DNA from: Mesorhizobium huakuii
GTDB taxonomy: Bacteria; Pseudomonadota; Alphaproteobacteria; Rhizobiales; Rhizobiaceae
Direction of reading: 5' to 3'
Length of the DNA stretch: 64,000 bases
Assembly: GCF_014189455.1 (NCBI RefSeq)
Contig: NZ_CP050296.1
Span: 5,390,001 to 5,454,000, forward strand
The notes under the pieces were generated by a model. It made no database searches. It worked only from the letters and a program-made list of their open reading frames with translations, and was not told the origin of the DNA. Of this stretch, positions 55,340 to 64,000 are shown piece after piece. The position numbers and the translations under genes are program-made. The first letter of the stretch is position 1, and each line of letters begins with the position of its first letter.

Positions 55340-56288
55340 TGATAGGCCTCCTGCCGCTTGAGCGTCCAGCGCAGGTAGGGGATGACGACGGCGACGGTGA
55401 TGAGCAGAAGCACGACGGAAATGGCGCTGCCGCGCCGAAGTCACCGAGTTGCATGGCTTGTGTATAGGCCCACATGGCCAGCATCTGCGTCGATTGCGCC
55501 GGTCCGCCGCCGGTCATGCCGTAGACGATGTCGAAGGCTTTCAGCGAGTTGATCAGCGACAGGATCAGGACGATGGTGATGGTGGGCCTCAGCGCCGGCA
55601 GCGTCACGTAGCGGAACAGCTGGAAGCGTCCTGCGCCATCGATGCGGGCGGCTTCGATCAGCGTCTGTGAGACCCCTTGCAGCCCGGCCAGGAACAACAC
55701 CATCGAGAAGCCCGCGACCTCCCAGACATAGCCTATGAAGACCGAATAGAGTGCGACGCTGCGGTCACCCAGCCAATCCTGGATCAGGTTGGCCCATCCG
55801 GCCGCGGAGAGCAGGCTGTTGAACAGCCCGAAGAAAGGGTCGAACATCCAGCGCCACATCGTTGCCACCGCGATCGGCGCGATGATCACGGGCATGTAGA
55901 ACAGAGCGCGCAGCGGCGAGCGACCGGGGATGTTCTGGTTGAGGCCGAGCGCCAGCCCAAAGCCGATCAGCGGCGGGAAGATGACCGACAGAAACGTCCA
56001 GATCAGCGTGTTCTTGAAGGCGACCCAGAACACCGGATCGTCGTGCAGCACGTAGCGGTAGTTGTCGAGCCCCACCCAATGCTTGTCCGCGTTCAGTCCA
56101 TTCCATTTCATGAAGCTGAGCTGGATGACGTCGATCATCGGGTAGAAGGCAAAGACTGCGTAGGCCAGCACCGCAGGCGCCAGCAGCATCAGTCCCTGCA
56201 GGGTCGGATCCTGCAGTTTCCGGCGAAGCTGACCTGACCGGGTCGGCATTCGCGCATGGCGATCGGCGGCGGAAATGTTCACAGCCAT
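55336..56288 (-). pseudogene. Sugar ABC transporter permease, MalF type, frameshifted near the end
   Basis: A CUT1 permease (about 317 residues if repaired) with six membrane segments: LMLLAPAVLAYAVFAFYPMI, NTLIWTFLSVIFPPLIGFGLAL and the EAA loop IEAARIDGAGRFQLFRYVTLPAL. The frame holds to MQLGDFG; near 55431-55436 one base (a C in GGCCGC) is missing. The other frame then reads GSAISVVLLLITVAVVIPYLRWTLKRQEAYQ and stops in an ATGA overlap with malG. Only the last 35 residues are affected, so the gene is probably intact in the living cell. Confidence 0.82.
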
Positions 56289-56372
56289 GTATGGTCCCAG
56301 GAGCGGTGCGAAAAAATCGGCTGGCCGGCCCCGGCCTTCGGCTTGTCGGGCCGGCCATCGCGAGGTTCAATA

Positions 56373-57617
56373 TCAGCTGCGGTTGCCGATGAATTTCTGC
56401 AGCTCGGCAGCTGCCGCCTTGGGATCGAGATTGTCGCTGGCAACCTCGTTGATGACCCGGAAATATTCGGTCGTGACATCGAGCGGGAAGGCCTGGTCGC
56501 CATTGACGAATGTCGACGGGAACTTGCCGAAAATCTCGATCCATTTCTGGTCGAGCGGTTCGGTGCTCGTGTACTTTACGTTCTTGTTGACCGAGATCGA
56601 ACCGAAATCGCCAAGGTGCTTTTGCTGCACGTCGGTGGATTCCAGATAGTTCAGGAATTTGGCGGCGATGTCGGGAACTTTGCTCTTGGTCGAAATGTAG
56701 TTGTACTCGGCGAAGCCATAGAGGCGGTCGGTGCCGGTCGGGAACGCGAACAGGCCGAAATCGGCTGTGCGGTTTTCGCCCTTGAGCTGTCCCACCAGCC
56801 AGTCGCCTTCAAGCATCATGGCGGCCCGATTGCCGAGGAAGAGATTGAACGACTGCGCCTGATCGATGCCCATGAACGGCTTCAGCGTGTAATTCGATGT
56901 CCATTTGTGGAACTCCTCGAAGGAGGCCGTGGCGCAGGACTCGTCGGCCCAGCTCACCCGCATGCTCATCAGCTGGTCATGCTTCTCGACGCCGCATTTG
57001 GTTTCCAGGATCATATCCATGAGACGCATGACGTGCCAGTTGACGGTTCCGCCAAAGGTGATCGCCGGAATGCCGGCGGCTTTGAGCTTCTCGGCGTCGG
57101 CGATGAGCTCATCATAGGTCGCGGGGGCCGTGGTGATGCCGGCCTTCTCGAACAGCGCCTTGTTGTAGTAGAGCGCCTCGCCGTGGAATGTGTAGGGTAC
57201 GCCGTGCCTGCCACCCTCATACTGCTTGGAAAAGGAAAGCGCCGGTGAGAGCAGTTCGTCGTCCCATTTGTATTCGGCGTAGTATTTGTCGAGCGGTAGG
57301 CTAAGTCCCGCCTTGACGAATTCGCCGCCAAGGCCGAGGCCGCCCCACATGAAATAGATGTCTGGTCCCTGGTCGGAACCTGAGGCGACGCGTAGCGCCG
57401 ACTTGTGTTCATCCGTGCCGCGGCCCTCAACCTTGATGGTGACGCCTTGATTGGCGGCCTCGAACTCCTTCACGATGTCAGCCCAGGCCTTGTTTGCGGA
57501 ATCGTTGGCGAAGGTCAAAGTCCAGACCTTGATCTCCTGGGCCGACGCCGCGCCGGCGACCATCATGGCGATACCGCTCAAAAGCGCTATGCGCCGAATT
57601 TTCCTCGACGTTTGCAT
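56373..57617 (-). CDS. Sugar ABC substrate-binding protein (CUT1)
   Basis: A 414-residue extracellular solute-binding protein family 1 member. A signal peptide ends near AGAASAQEI (about 23-27). Landmarks are KVWTLTFANDSANKAWADIVKEFEA, GPDIYFMWGGLGLGGEFVKAGL, YTFHGEALYYNKALFEKAGI and AAMMLEGDWLVGQL. ATG 57617 follows GAGGAGGAAAC. First gene of the operon SBP-MalF-MalG-hydrolase-ATPase. It probably binds an oligosaccharide that the cytoplasmic hydrolase then cleaves. Confidence 0.92.
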   Translation of the reverse strand: MQTSRKIRRIALLSGIAMMVAGAASAQEIKVWTLTFANDSANKAWADIVKEFEAANQGVTIKVEGRGTDEHKSALRVASGSDQGPDIYFMWGGLGLGGEFVKAGLSLPLDKYYAEYKWDDELLSPALSFSKQYEGGRHGVPYTFHGEALYYNKALFEKAGITTAPATYDELIADAEKLKAAGIPAITFGGTVNWHVMRLMDMILETKCGVEKHDQLMSMRVSWADESCATASFEEFHKWTSNYTLKPFMGIDQAQSFNLFLGNRAAMMLEGDWLVGQLKGENRTADFGLFAFPTGTDRLYGFAEYNYISTKSKVPDIAAKFLNYLESTDVQQKHLGDFGSISVNKNVKYTSTEPLDQKWIEIFGKFPSTFVNGDQAFPLDVTTEYFRVINEVASDNLDPKAAAAELQKFIGNRS

Positions 57618-57935
57618 AGTTTCCTCCTCGTCGGGCTCCCTCAAGATGCGCTGAGCCTTCGAAGCCGACCCTAGTTATATTAATCATCATGTCAACTGGT
57701 ATAATGAGATGAAGAGTGGTGCTCGACATCTTCGGTATCGGCGGCACGCGCCGGAACGCAGGCTCTGCAAAGATCGGTGCGGCCGCTTGGTCGGCGGCTA
57801 CTTGCCCAAGGCCAAGTATCGCAGGTCGGGGTCGCGCCTTTGGCGCATATGGACTAGGACGGACAGGTCGGTTGGGCCTAGCCTATTGCCGAACCCGACT
57901 GCATCGTCCCGGTGGGCGACCATCTGGATGCGAGA
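57618..57935. other. Divergent intergenic region
   Basis: The 318 bases between the CUT1 binding-protein gene and the oxygenase gene contain no believable frame. An A+T-rich block at 57672-57710 has TTGACA on the minus strand (57690-57695), a plausible -35 for the transporter operon. I see no clear palindromic operator and no local regulator gene. Confidence 0.4.
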
Positions 57936-58919
57936 ATGATGCAGGCGACATTTCCGGTATTCGACCTCAAGCGGTTCGAAAACGCGGGCGCGCGGGAGAA
58001 AAAGACGCTCGGCGCCGAGGTCGACCGCATCTGCCGCGACACCGGATTCCTGGCTGTGACCAACCACGGCATTCCGCAGGCGGTGATCGACGCGGCATGG
58101 TCCAAGGCACGTGCCTTCTTCGATCTACCGCCGCAGCAGAAGCAGCGCGCGAGGGCGCCCTACAAGGGATACCCCTACGGCTATCTCGGTCCGGAGTTGG
58201 AGGCGCTGGCAAAATCCCGCAATGTCGAAACGCCGCCCGACCTCAAGGAGAGTTTCAACGGCGGACCGCTCGGCGTGCCGCAAGGCATGTCGGATCCCGA
58301 AGCGCTCGCCTTCTGTTATGCCGAAACGATCTGGCCTGAAGAACCGGACGGATTCGTCGACGCCTGGAAGGCCTACTATGCCGCGCTCAAGGATCTGGCG
58401 CTGCGCGTCATGCGGGTCTTCGCCACCGCGCTTGGCCTGCCTGAAAATCATTTCGACAGCTATCTCGATGCGCCGATCAGCGCGCTGCGGGCGCTCAACT
58501 ATCCCGAACAGCATGTCGCGCCGAAGCCTGGACAGATCCGCGCCGGCGCCCACACAGACTATGGCAGCCTGACCATCCTTTTGCCGCAGGCCGGATCACG
58601 TGGCCTTCAGATCATCACGCCGGATGGAGAATGGACCGAGGTGCCGCCGATCCCGGGAGCCTTCGTCATCAACATTGGCGACCTGATGGCGCGCTGGACT
58701 AACGACCGCTGGGTCTCCACCGTGCATCGTGTGGTCAATCCGCCTGCCGATCAGGGCGGCAGGGACCGGCGCCAGTCCATGGCCTTCTTCCACCAGCCGA
58801 ACTGGGATGCCGAGATCAAGGTGCTCGACGCCTGTCTTGCCGATGGCGAGGCGCCGAGATACGCACCGGTGCGCTCCGGCCCTTATCTGATGGAAAAATT
58901 CAAGGCGACGACGAAGTAA
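57936..58919 (+). CDS. 2OG-Fe(II) oxygenase (isopenicillin N synthase family)
   Basis: A 327-residue non-haem iron oxygenase. The N-terminal DIOX_N region reads FPVFDLKRFEN, ICRDTGFLAVTNHGIP and KARAFFDLPPQQK. The jelly-roll core has HTDYGSLTILL (Fe ligands His/Asp, about 203-205), VHRVVNPP (third His) and RRQSMAFFHQPN (Arg-x-Ser for oxoglutarate). The substrate is unknown. The start is one of two adjacent ATGs, 57936 or 57939. Palindromic repeats follow its stop. Confidence 0.9.
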   Translation: MMQATFPVFDLKRFENAGAREKKTLGAEVDRICRDTGFLAVTNHGIPQAVIDAAWSKARAFFDLPPQQKQRARAPYKGYPYGYLGPELEALAKSRNVETPPDLKESFNGGPLGVPQGMSDPEALAFCYAETIWPEEPDGFVDAWKAYYAALKDLALRVMRVFATALGLPENHFDSYLDAPISALRALNYPEQHVAPKPGQIRAGAHTDYGSLTILLPQAGSRGLQIITPDGEWTEVPPIPGAFVINIGDLMARWTNDRWVSTVHRVVNPPADQGGRDRRQSMAFFHQPNWDAEIKVLDACLADGEAPRYAPVRSGPYLMEKFKATTK

Positions 58920-59005
58920 TGCATGTCGCCCAAAAGTGCGTAGCGGTTTTGGGATAACGACATGCATCAAACAGGAAAATGCATGCCGCCCAAAAGTGTG
59001 TGACG
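58919..59005. repeat. REP-like palindromic repeat, one full and one partial copy
   Basis: Copy 1 (58919-58967) has outer arms ATGCATGTCG and CGACATGCAT around CCCAAAAGTG...GGTTTTGGG. A truncated second copy starts at 58979 (ATGCATGCCGCCCAAAAGTG). The same core occurs at 61947-62045. These look like dispersed intergenic palindromes of rhizobial genomes. Confidence 0.8.
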
Positions 59006-59520
59006 CTACCTGCCGAGAACCAGCGACCAATAGCGCAGGTTGGGGTCACGTCCGTCGCGGACATAGGCGAGCCCGAAGCGGCTGAAATCCGCATCGAGTA
59101 TGTTGCGCCGGTGGCCCTGCGAATGCATCCAGATGTCGAACAGTTCTTGCTGGTCGAAGCGGCCTTCGGCGATGTTCTCGGCCGCGCTCCCCGCACGCCA
59201 TTGTCCTTCATGCGCGAGGCGAAATCCTTGCCCCAGCCGGTGGTGTGGCTCATGCGCTCCCGCGACGCCATGTAGCCGGCCTGCTGCAGCGCCGCCTGCT
59301 CGAGTTGGGTGTCCGGCGTCAGCGGGCCGAGCCCGGCTGTGGCGCGCAGGCCCGCCAGAGTGGCAGTGGCCGAGGAAGAGACGCCTGCGCCTTCGCCCGT
59401 CGGGACTGAGACGGTGCTGCAGGCGGAAAGCACGGCAAGGGCCGCGAGGCCAGCTACCATGAGCAACGTGTGCCTGTTCGGATTCGGGATCGGGGAGTTT
59501 GCAGTTTTCGCGATCATCAT
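59006..59520 (-). pseudogene. CAP-domain (SCP/PR1) lipoprotein, frameshifted
   Basis: About 171 residues if repaired. The N-terminus has a lipoprotein signal (VAGLAALAVLSAC, lipobox LSAC). The CAP domain follows: LTPDTQLEQAALQQAGYMA, SHTTGWGKDFASRMKDNG, then in the next frame SAAENIAEGRFDQQELFDIW, HSQGHRRNILDADFSRFGLAY and NLRYWSLVLGR. The break is at the C-run 59189-59192, where one base appears missing. His and Glu of the CAP cavity (SHTTGWG, AENI, HSQGHR) are present, so the protein is probably functional in the cell. Confidence 0.78.
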
Positions 59521-59599
59521 GCCCACCTGACATAATGGCGATCATGGCTTTTGCCGGGCAGGGCGGCAGAATCTGGGATGGAAATGAGAGGCTAACCGC

Positions 59600-60823
59600 T
59601 CATTTGACAAGCGTGATCATCCGGCTGGCATACATTTCGCGATTTCCAAACACGGCCGAGCAGTCGGTTTTGATGGATGAGTTTCCCGTCATCTGCACGG
59701 TCAAGCCAACAAGCCTCAGACAGTCCCCCCTGACCGCTCATATCTGAGTTGCCGGCAAAGGAAACCGCCGCGTCAGGCGCGTAGACGAAACCGCTGATCA
59801 CGGAATTTGCACCGCCATTCAGCGTCAAGGCCGATGTGTTGCCGCGGTTCTCGAATATGGTGATGCCGGCGTAGGGACCGCTGGTGGGTGGCGATAGGTT
59901 CACCTGTTCATTGGCATTTATGGTGATCTGTGAGCCCTCCATGAGGAACAGGGTCACGCCTTGACCGGTCAGGCTGCCGTTGCCGCCGGGCTTTATGGTG
60001 ACGCCACGGAAGATGTAGACGCCCGGATTGAGCGTGATGTTTCCCGACAACGTCTTGTCGCAATAGGTTCCGGGCGACAGCGTATAGGTTTTGCCGTTCG
60101 GGACCGGCAGGCACAATGTGGAGGGGGAGGGACGACGTCCGCCAGAGGATCGAAAGATGCATATTGATGTTCGAGCGGGGCTCCGCAGGTAAGATTGGCA
60201 CTGGGCGGCGAAAGCCCGTAAGTGCCGCCGACGGTCGAGACGCAGCCCGCTGAAACCTGTGCGGAACCGCCTCTGCTGACGGCATCGGACGCGTCCGAGT
60301 TTGCCGCGATGACGCAGCTGGTCATAGAGACATTGGTCGAGCCCTGCAGGCTTACGGCTGACGACGCATGTGGATCGAGCGCCAGCACACAGGCCTGCGC
60401 ACCGGGGTTCATCTTGACCGTGGCCGAGCGGTGAGCTGGCCAGGGGGCCGCGCCATTGATGAAGCTCGGATGGTTGATGCTGGATGAAAGCGAGATGTAA
60501 TAGGCGCTCGGGTCGCCGCTGGCGGTTGTCGAAAAAGCGGAGACGCTGTCGGAATATTCCTGCTGGTCGGCGAGGCTCAAATTGGCCGCGAAGAATGTCA
60601 GCCCAAGTCCCTGGACATCACTCGCGGCCATGCTGGGCAGGTACTTCGTGCCGACGGCAAGCCCTGCCGCGTCCAGCGAGTTCTGCAATTGCGCGGCGTC
60701 GTCACTCGTGCCCGTCAGATCGATCGTGCCGGCCACGACAACCATTATCGGCAGCATCGCTATGGCGGTCGCCATGGCAAAGTTGCCCCGCTTCGAAGGC
60801 CAGAAGCCCCTCAATGTAAACAT
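59600..60823 (-). pseudogene. Tad-type envelope protein (TadE/G N-terminus), two frameshifts
   Basis: About 408 residues if repaired. The N-terminal SKRGNFAMATAIAMLPIMVVVAG is the TadE/TadG-type signal-anchor, followed by AAQLQNSLDAAGLAVGTKYL (pilin-like helix). The rest is a Ser/Gly/Asn-rich beta region (LSGNITLNPGVYIFRGVTIKPGG, GVTLFLMEGSQITINAN). Breaks lie at the G-run 60123-60127 (one base short) and the C-run 59725-59730 (one base extra). The repaired end reads VFGNREMYASRMITLVK. Role in pilus or surface assembly is inferred from the N-terminus. Confidence 0.75.
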
Positions 60824-61117
60824 CGTCCGCCGCCAAGGTTTGCAATGCCTAGGTGATACGCTTGGGGTCTCTATGAGTAATTTAAGCAATAGCTAAAATG
60901 CATAGATTCTGAAATGAGGCGAGGTGGCTCGCCAAACGAAGGCCGTCCGGCACGCTCAATGAGGGGCAATAGCCGGAGATGAACACGACAACGACTGGTT
61001 CCAGCCATTGACGCGGCGACAACCGACGCCAGATCTGCTATCGTCACTCTCGTTCTTGCAGTGGCAGCTACGGGCGGCCTCACCGCGTGACCGCCCCCGA
61101 CACACGGGAGGATGGTT

Positions 61118-61943
61118 ATGGCCGGCTTTCATGTCATGGCGGACGCGTATGGGATGCATGTGCAGCCCACGGTGCGCCGCATCACCACGACGGATCTCTG
61201 GGACGCGCTCAAGCTCGGCGCCGAGGATTTCTGGGCAAAACCGTCCCACTACGTGTTTCTGTGTCTGATCTATCCGATTGTCGGCCTGATCCTCACCCAA
61301 TGGTCGTCGGGTTCCAACGCCATTCAACTCGTCTATCCCTTGATGTCAGGCTTTGCCCTGGTCGGGCCTTTTGCCGCGATCGGGCTCTACGAGATCAGCC
61401 GCCGGCGCGAACTCGGCATGAACACGGATTGGCGCCATGCGCTGGATGTGCGCCGTTCCCCGGCGCTGCCGTCGATCGCGGTCATCGGCATCATGCTGTT
61501 TGCGCTGTTCCTGCTGTGGCTGTTCACCGCGCAATCGATCTACACCAGCCTGTTCGGCGACCAGCCGCCGGCTTCGATCGGTGCCTTTGCTCGCGACGTG
61601 CTGACGACCGGCAAGGGCTGGACCTTGATCTCTGCTTGGCAATGCGGCCGGGTTTGTCTTTGCCGTGGTGGTGCTGGCCACAACGGTGATCGCCTTTCCG
61701 TTGCTGCTCGACCGTGATGTCGGTGCCGTCTCGGCAATCGAAACCTCGGCCCGGGCGGTGATGGCAAACCCGCTGCAGATGGCGCTGTGGGGGCTGCTGG
61801 TTGCGGTGCTGCTGGTGATCGGCTCCATCCCGCTGTTTGCCGGACTGGCTGTGGTCATGCCGATCCTCGGCCACGCCACCTGGCACCTCTACCGCAAGGT
61901 GGTCGAGCCGGCACAGATCCGGCCGATCCGCCGGCCGATGTAG
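61118..61943 (+). pseudogene. DUF2189 integral membrane protein, frameshifted
   Basis: About 274 residues if repaired, with six membrane segments. The DUF2189 core is ITTTDLWDALKLGAEDFWAKPSHY, CLIYPIVGLILTQWSSGSN and FAAIGLYEISRRRELG. At about 61630-61633 one extra base shifts the frame; the other frame carries on GNAAGFVFAVVVLATTVIAFPLLLDRDVG and ends GHATWHLYRKVVEP. The start at 61118 has GGGAGG. The family's function is unknown. Palindromic repeats follow the stop. Confidence 0.8.
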
Positions 61944-61946
61944 GCC

Positions 61947-62045
61947 AAGGCATGATCCCCAAAAGTGGGAACCGGTTTTGGGAAAAGATCATGCTCAACT
62001 AAGGCATGATCCCCAAAAGTGGGAACCGGTTTTGGGACCATGCTC
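61947..62045. repeat. Tandem REP-like palindromes, two copies
   Basis: AAGGCATGATCCCCAAAAGT... occurs at 61947-61994 and again at 62001-62045. Copy 1 is a near-perfect palindrome (GCATGATC / GATCATGC arms); copy 2 lacks part of the right arm. The inner CCCAAAAGTGGGAACCGGTTTTGGG core matches the copies at 58919-59005. It lies between convergent genes and may also act as a terminator. Confidence 0.85.
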
Positions 62046-62057
62046 TGCCGGAAGGGC

Positions 62058-62690
62058 TCAGCGCTGAGCGTCGGTCGCCATCTTCAGCGCCAGCGCCGTC
62101 AGCACGCCTCCCATCATCCAGCGCTGGATGACCAGCCACAATGGCCGCCCGGCAAGGAAGGTGGCGATCGAGCCGGCCGTCACCGCGATGATGGCATTGA
62201 CGGTCAGGCTGATTGAGATCTGCGTCGCGCCCAGAACCAAGAGCTGCGACAGGACGTGGCCTTTGCCGATGCTGATGAATTGCGGCAGCAGCGACAGATA
62301 GAGCACCGCCACCTTGGGGTTGAGCAGATTGGTCATCAGCCCCATGGCGAACAGCTTGCGCGGCCGGTCTTTCGGCAGGTCGCGCACCTGGAACGGCGAA
62401 CGTCCGCCAGGCTTCACGGCCTGCCAGGCAAGCCACAAGAGATAGAGCACGCCGGCAAAGCGCAGCGCGTCATAGGCATAGGGCACGGCGAGCAGCAGCG
62501 CGGTGATGCCGAACGCCGCCGACACCACATAGAACAGGAAGCCGACCGCGACCCCGCCAAGCGAGATCAGTCCGGCCTTCGGCCCTTGCGACAGCGAACG
62601 CGAGATCAGGTAGATCATGTTCGGGCCTGGCGTCAGCACCATGCCGAGGCAGACCAGCGCGAAGGCGATATGATTGGCGGTATCGGGCAT
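62058..62690 (-). CDS. LysE/RhtB family exporter
   Basis: A 210-residue inner-membrane exporter with six predicted segments. The N-terminal signature is ALVCLGMVLTPGPNMIYLISRSLSQG, and the mid motif is GLMTNLLNPKVAVLYLSLLPQFI. It exports amino acids or related compounds, specificity unknown. A second, more divergent family member is encoded at 17535. ATG 62690 was chosen because it gives the conserved N-terminus (MPDTANHIAFALV). Confidence 0.9.
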   Translation of the reverse strand: MPDTANHIAFALVCLGMVLTPGPNMIYLISRSLSQGPKAGLISLGGVAVGFLFYVVSAAFGITALLLAVPYAYDALRFAGVLYLLWLAWQAVKPGGRSPFQVRDLPKDRPRKLFAMGLMTNLLNPKVAVLYLSLLPQFISIGKGHVLSQLLVLGATQISISLTVNAIIAVTAGSIATFLAGRPLWLVIQRWMMGGVLTALALKMATDAQR

Positions 62691-62806
62691 TGTTCGTCCC
62701 CTAAGCGTGCCGCGATGGATGCGCGATCCCGCGAGCGGCTCCTCTGTGCCCGTGATCGCACGCGCCTGCAAGGGCTTGGCGGCGCCAGGCGTTGCGCCAG
62801 ACGGCT

Positions 62807-64000
62807 TTAGCCGACTACCCGCAGGTTCGACAGTTCGTTGCCGATTTCCTTGAAATCGTTCGACAGGCTGGCGCCCGTCGCATTCCAGAACAGCTTCACC
62901 GGCTTGGTCGGATCCGTCGGGTCCTTGCGGAAGCGCGAGTCCGACGAGCAGGATTTCAGCGCATCGATCGCCAGCTTGTCGCTTGCCTTGGTCGTCGACA
63001 GGTCGAGCGCCACCGTCATCACCATGATGTTGGCTGCCTTGGCGTTGTTGCAGAGCGTTGCCATCTGTTCGTTGAGTGCGTTGGTGTAATTGCCGTTCGA
63101 ATAGTCGAGCTGACCGATGGCGCTCGATGTGCCCATGAACATGCGGCCGACCGAGGTGCCGTTATAGCCGGGGTTGAGATAGCCGTAGGACGCATAGGTC
63201 GATTTCGAGTTGGCGGGATCTGAATAGCCCAGCGAGGAGGGTGTGTAGTAGGTGTTGGCGCCGTCGGTCAGCACGATCACCACCTTGTCGTTGCCCTTCT
63301 CGGTTTCCGGGCGCCCTTGCGTGAACGGTTCGCCGCTTGAGACCACCCGCCAGCCCCACGCCAGGCCCTCGGGAACATTGGTGCCGCCATTCGGCTGCAT
63401 CAGGTCGATCGCGGCCTTGATCGCGGTGGCCCCATCGGTGACGCTGACATCGGTCAGCGGCGTGATCGGGTTGGTGGTGCAGCTGTAGTTCGGGCCATTG
63501 CCGGAGGGCAGCGCCGGCGCATCGATCGGCCGCAGCTGGAAATATTTGGCCATGTTACGCAGCCGCGTTTGGCCGGTGCTGCTCGAAGGATCGTCGTTCC
63601 ACCAGCTGTTCACCGCGCCGTAGGTCACCGGGGCGGCTTCGTCGGGGTCCTGGGTGAGCTTCCAGTGATTGCCGGGCTCGTCGGGAGCGAACATCGGCAC
63701 GAACATCGTTGCCGGATCGCCGACGCCTATGCCCGTGTTGGCCGAGCCGCCGGATGGCGGGGTGTCGTTGACATTGTAGGGGTAGGGCCGGGCCTCCACG
63801 CAGCCCTGCCAGCTGGCAAACGGACCGTAGGAATCGATGTAGTCATATTCGTCGTGGCTGCGTCTGCAGGTGTTGTTCGAATTGTACTCGTCGCAAACCA
63901 CCCGCTTGCTGTTGACGACACGCTCGTGGTTGGTGACGACCTTCATGTCCCGATACAGCGAAAACCGGGTCAGCATCTGGCCTTCCTCGGTGCCCCAGCC
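62807..64000 (-). CDS. TadG-like pilus assembly protein with von Willebrand A domain (partial)
   Basis: The C-terminal 397 residues of a gene that continues past the window end; the frame is open to base 64000. It has a VWA-like core: PLTDVSVTDGATAIKAAIDLMQPNGGTNVPEGLAWGW, KVVIVLTDGANTYY (the DGAN strand), VDLSTTKASDKLAIDALKSC and ends FKEIGNELSNLRVVG, typical of TadG-family proteins. The long loop (CDEYNSNNTC.., Pro/Ser-rich) may be surface exposed. It may form an envelope set with the Tad-type gene at 59600. Confidence 0.85.
   Translation of the reverse strand, partial: GWGTEEGQMLTRFSLYRDMKVVTNHERVVNSKRVVCDEYNSNNTCRRSHDEYDYIDSYGPFASWQGCVEARPYPYNVNDTPPSGGSANTGIGVGDPATMFVPMFAPDEPGNHWKLTQDPDEAAPVTYGAVNSWWNDDPSSSTGQTRLRNMAKYFQLRPIDAPALPSGNGPNYSCTTNPITPLTDVSVTDGATAIKAAIDLMQPNGGTNVPEGLAWGWRVVSSGEPFTQGRPETEKGNDKVVIVLTDGANTYYTPSSLGYSDPANSKSTYASYGYLNPGYNGTSVGRMFMGTSSAIGQLDYSNGNYTNALNEQMATLCNNAKAANIMVMTVALDLSTTKASDKLAIDALKSCSSDSRFRKDPTDPTKPVKLFWNATGASLSNDFKEIGNELSNLRVVG

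Noticed and set aside
54267..56288. A 673-codon extension of the MalF-type permease
   Set aside because: After about 55432 the frame is a non-conserved read over the MalG gene; one base restores the normal permease end at 55336.
57836..57860. Similarity between GCGCATATGGACTAG near the emrB end (51811-51823) and near 57849
   Set aside because: The shared stretch is short and without flanking homology, so it is most likely chance.

Overview
The window is high-GC DNA, densely coding on both strands, with no rRNA, tRNA or CRISPR. Gene content (groES-groEL with CIRCE and an alphaproteobacterial heat-shock promoter, BetI/ChoX, many ABC uptake operons, a cobalamin riboswitch) and a family of palindromic repeats built on CCCAAAAGTG...GGTTTTGGG point to a rhizobial alphaproteobacterium, most likely Mesorhizobium or a close relative. 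The genus is an inference from style and memory, not from a search.

Layout. 1-6.9 kb: DUF805 protein, SDR oxidoreductase, decayed GT90 glycosyltransferase, divergent betI/choX, alpha/beta hydrolase, NIPSNAP/TetR pair. 6.9-11.9 kb: LacI regulator with twin operators controlling an amino-acid-type ABC system (permease and ATPase fused in one protein) and a DAO-family oxidase. 11.9-22.6 kb: small housekeeping and stress genes (metallophosphoesterase, CsbD, GST, YciI, CspA, OsmC, LysE, VOC), plus damaged LysR and quinone-oxidoreductase genes. 22.6-24.8 kb: groES-groEL. 25-32.7 kb: methyltransferase/ATP-grasp pair; TetR-MFS-sugar lactone oxidase-PLP enzyme cluster; MarR-GNAT fusion. 32.7-38.5 kb: AraC regulator; LacI plus CUT2 sugar ABC operon. 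38.5-42.2 kb: B12 riboswitch, DUF1636 protein and a BtuFCD-type transporter. 42.2-48.1 kb: six-gene membrane-lipid operon resembling E. coli ynbABCD. 48.3-51.8 kb: MarR-EmrA-EmrB efflux. 51.8-57.6 kb: CUT1 sugar ABC operon with a cytoplasmic glycoside hydrolase. 57.9-64 kb: 2OG-Fe(II) oxygenase, CAP lipoprotein, two Tad-type envelope proteins, DUF2189 and LysE membrane proteins.

Best candidates for something under-described are the lipid operon (42253..48069), the doubly controlled B12/metal uptake locus (38547..42227) and the LacI-controlled fused ABC transporter/oxidase operon (6870..11857). At least eight otherwise well-conserved genes carry frame changes, most of them single-base and most in or beside homopolymer runs. 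This looks more like sequence error than real gene decay, except for the GT90 gene, which is disrupted several times.
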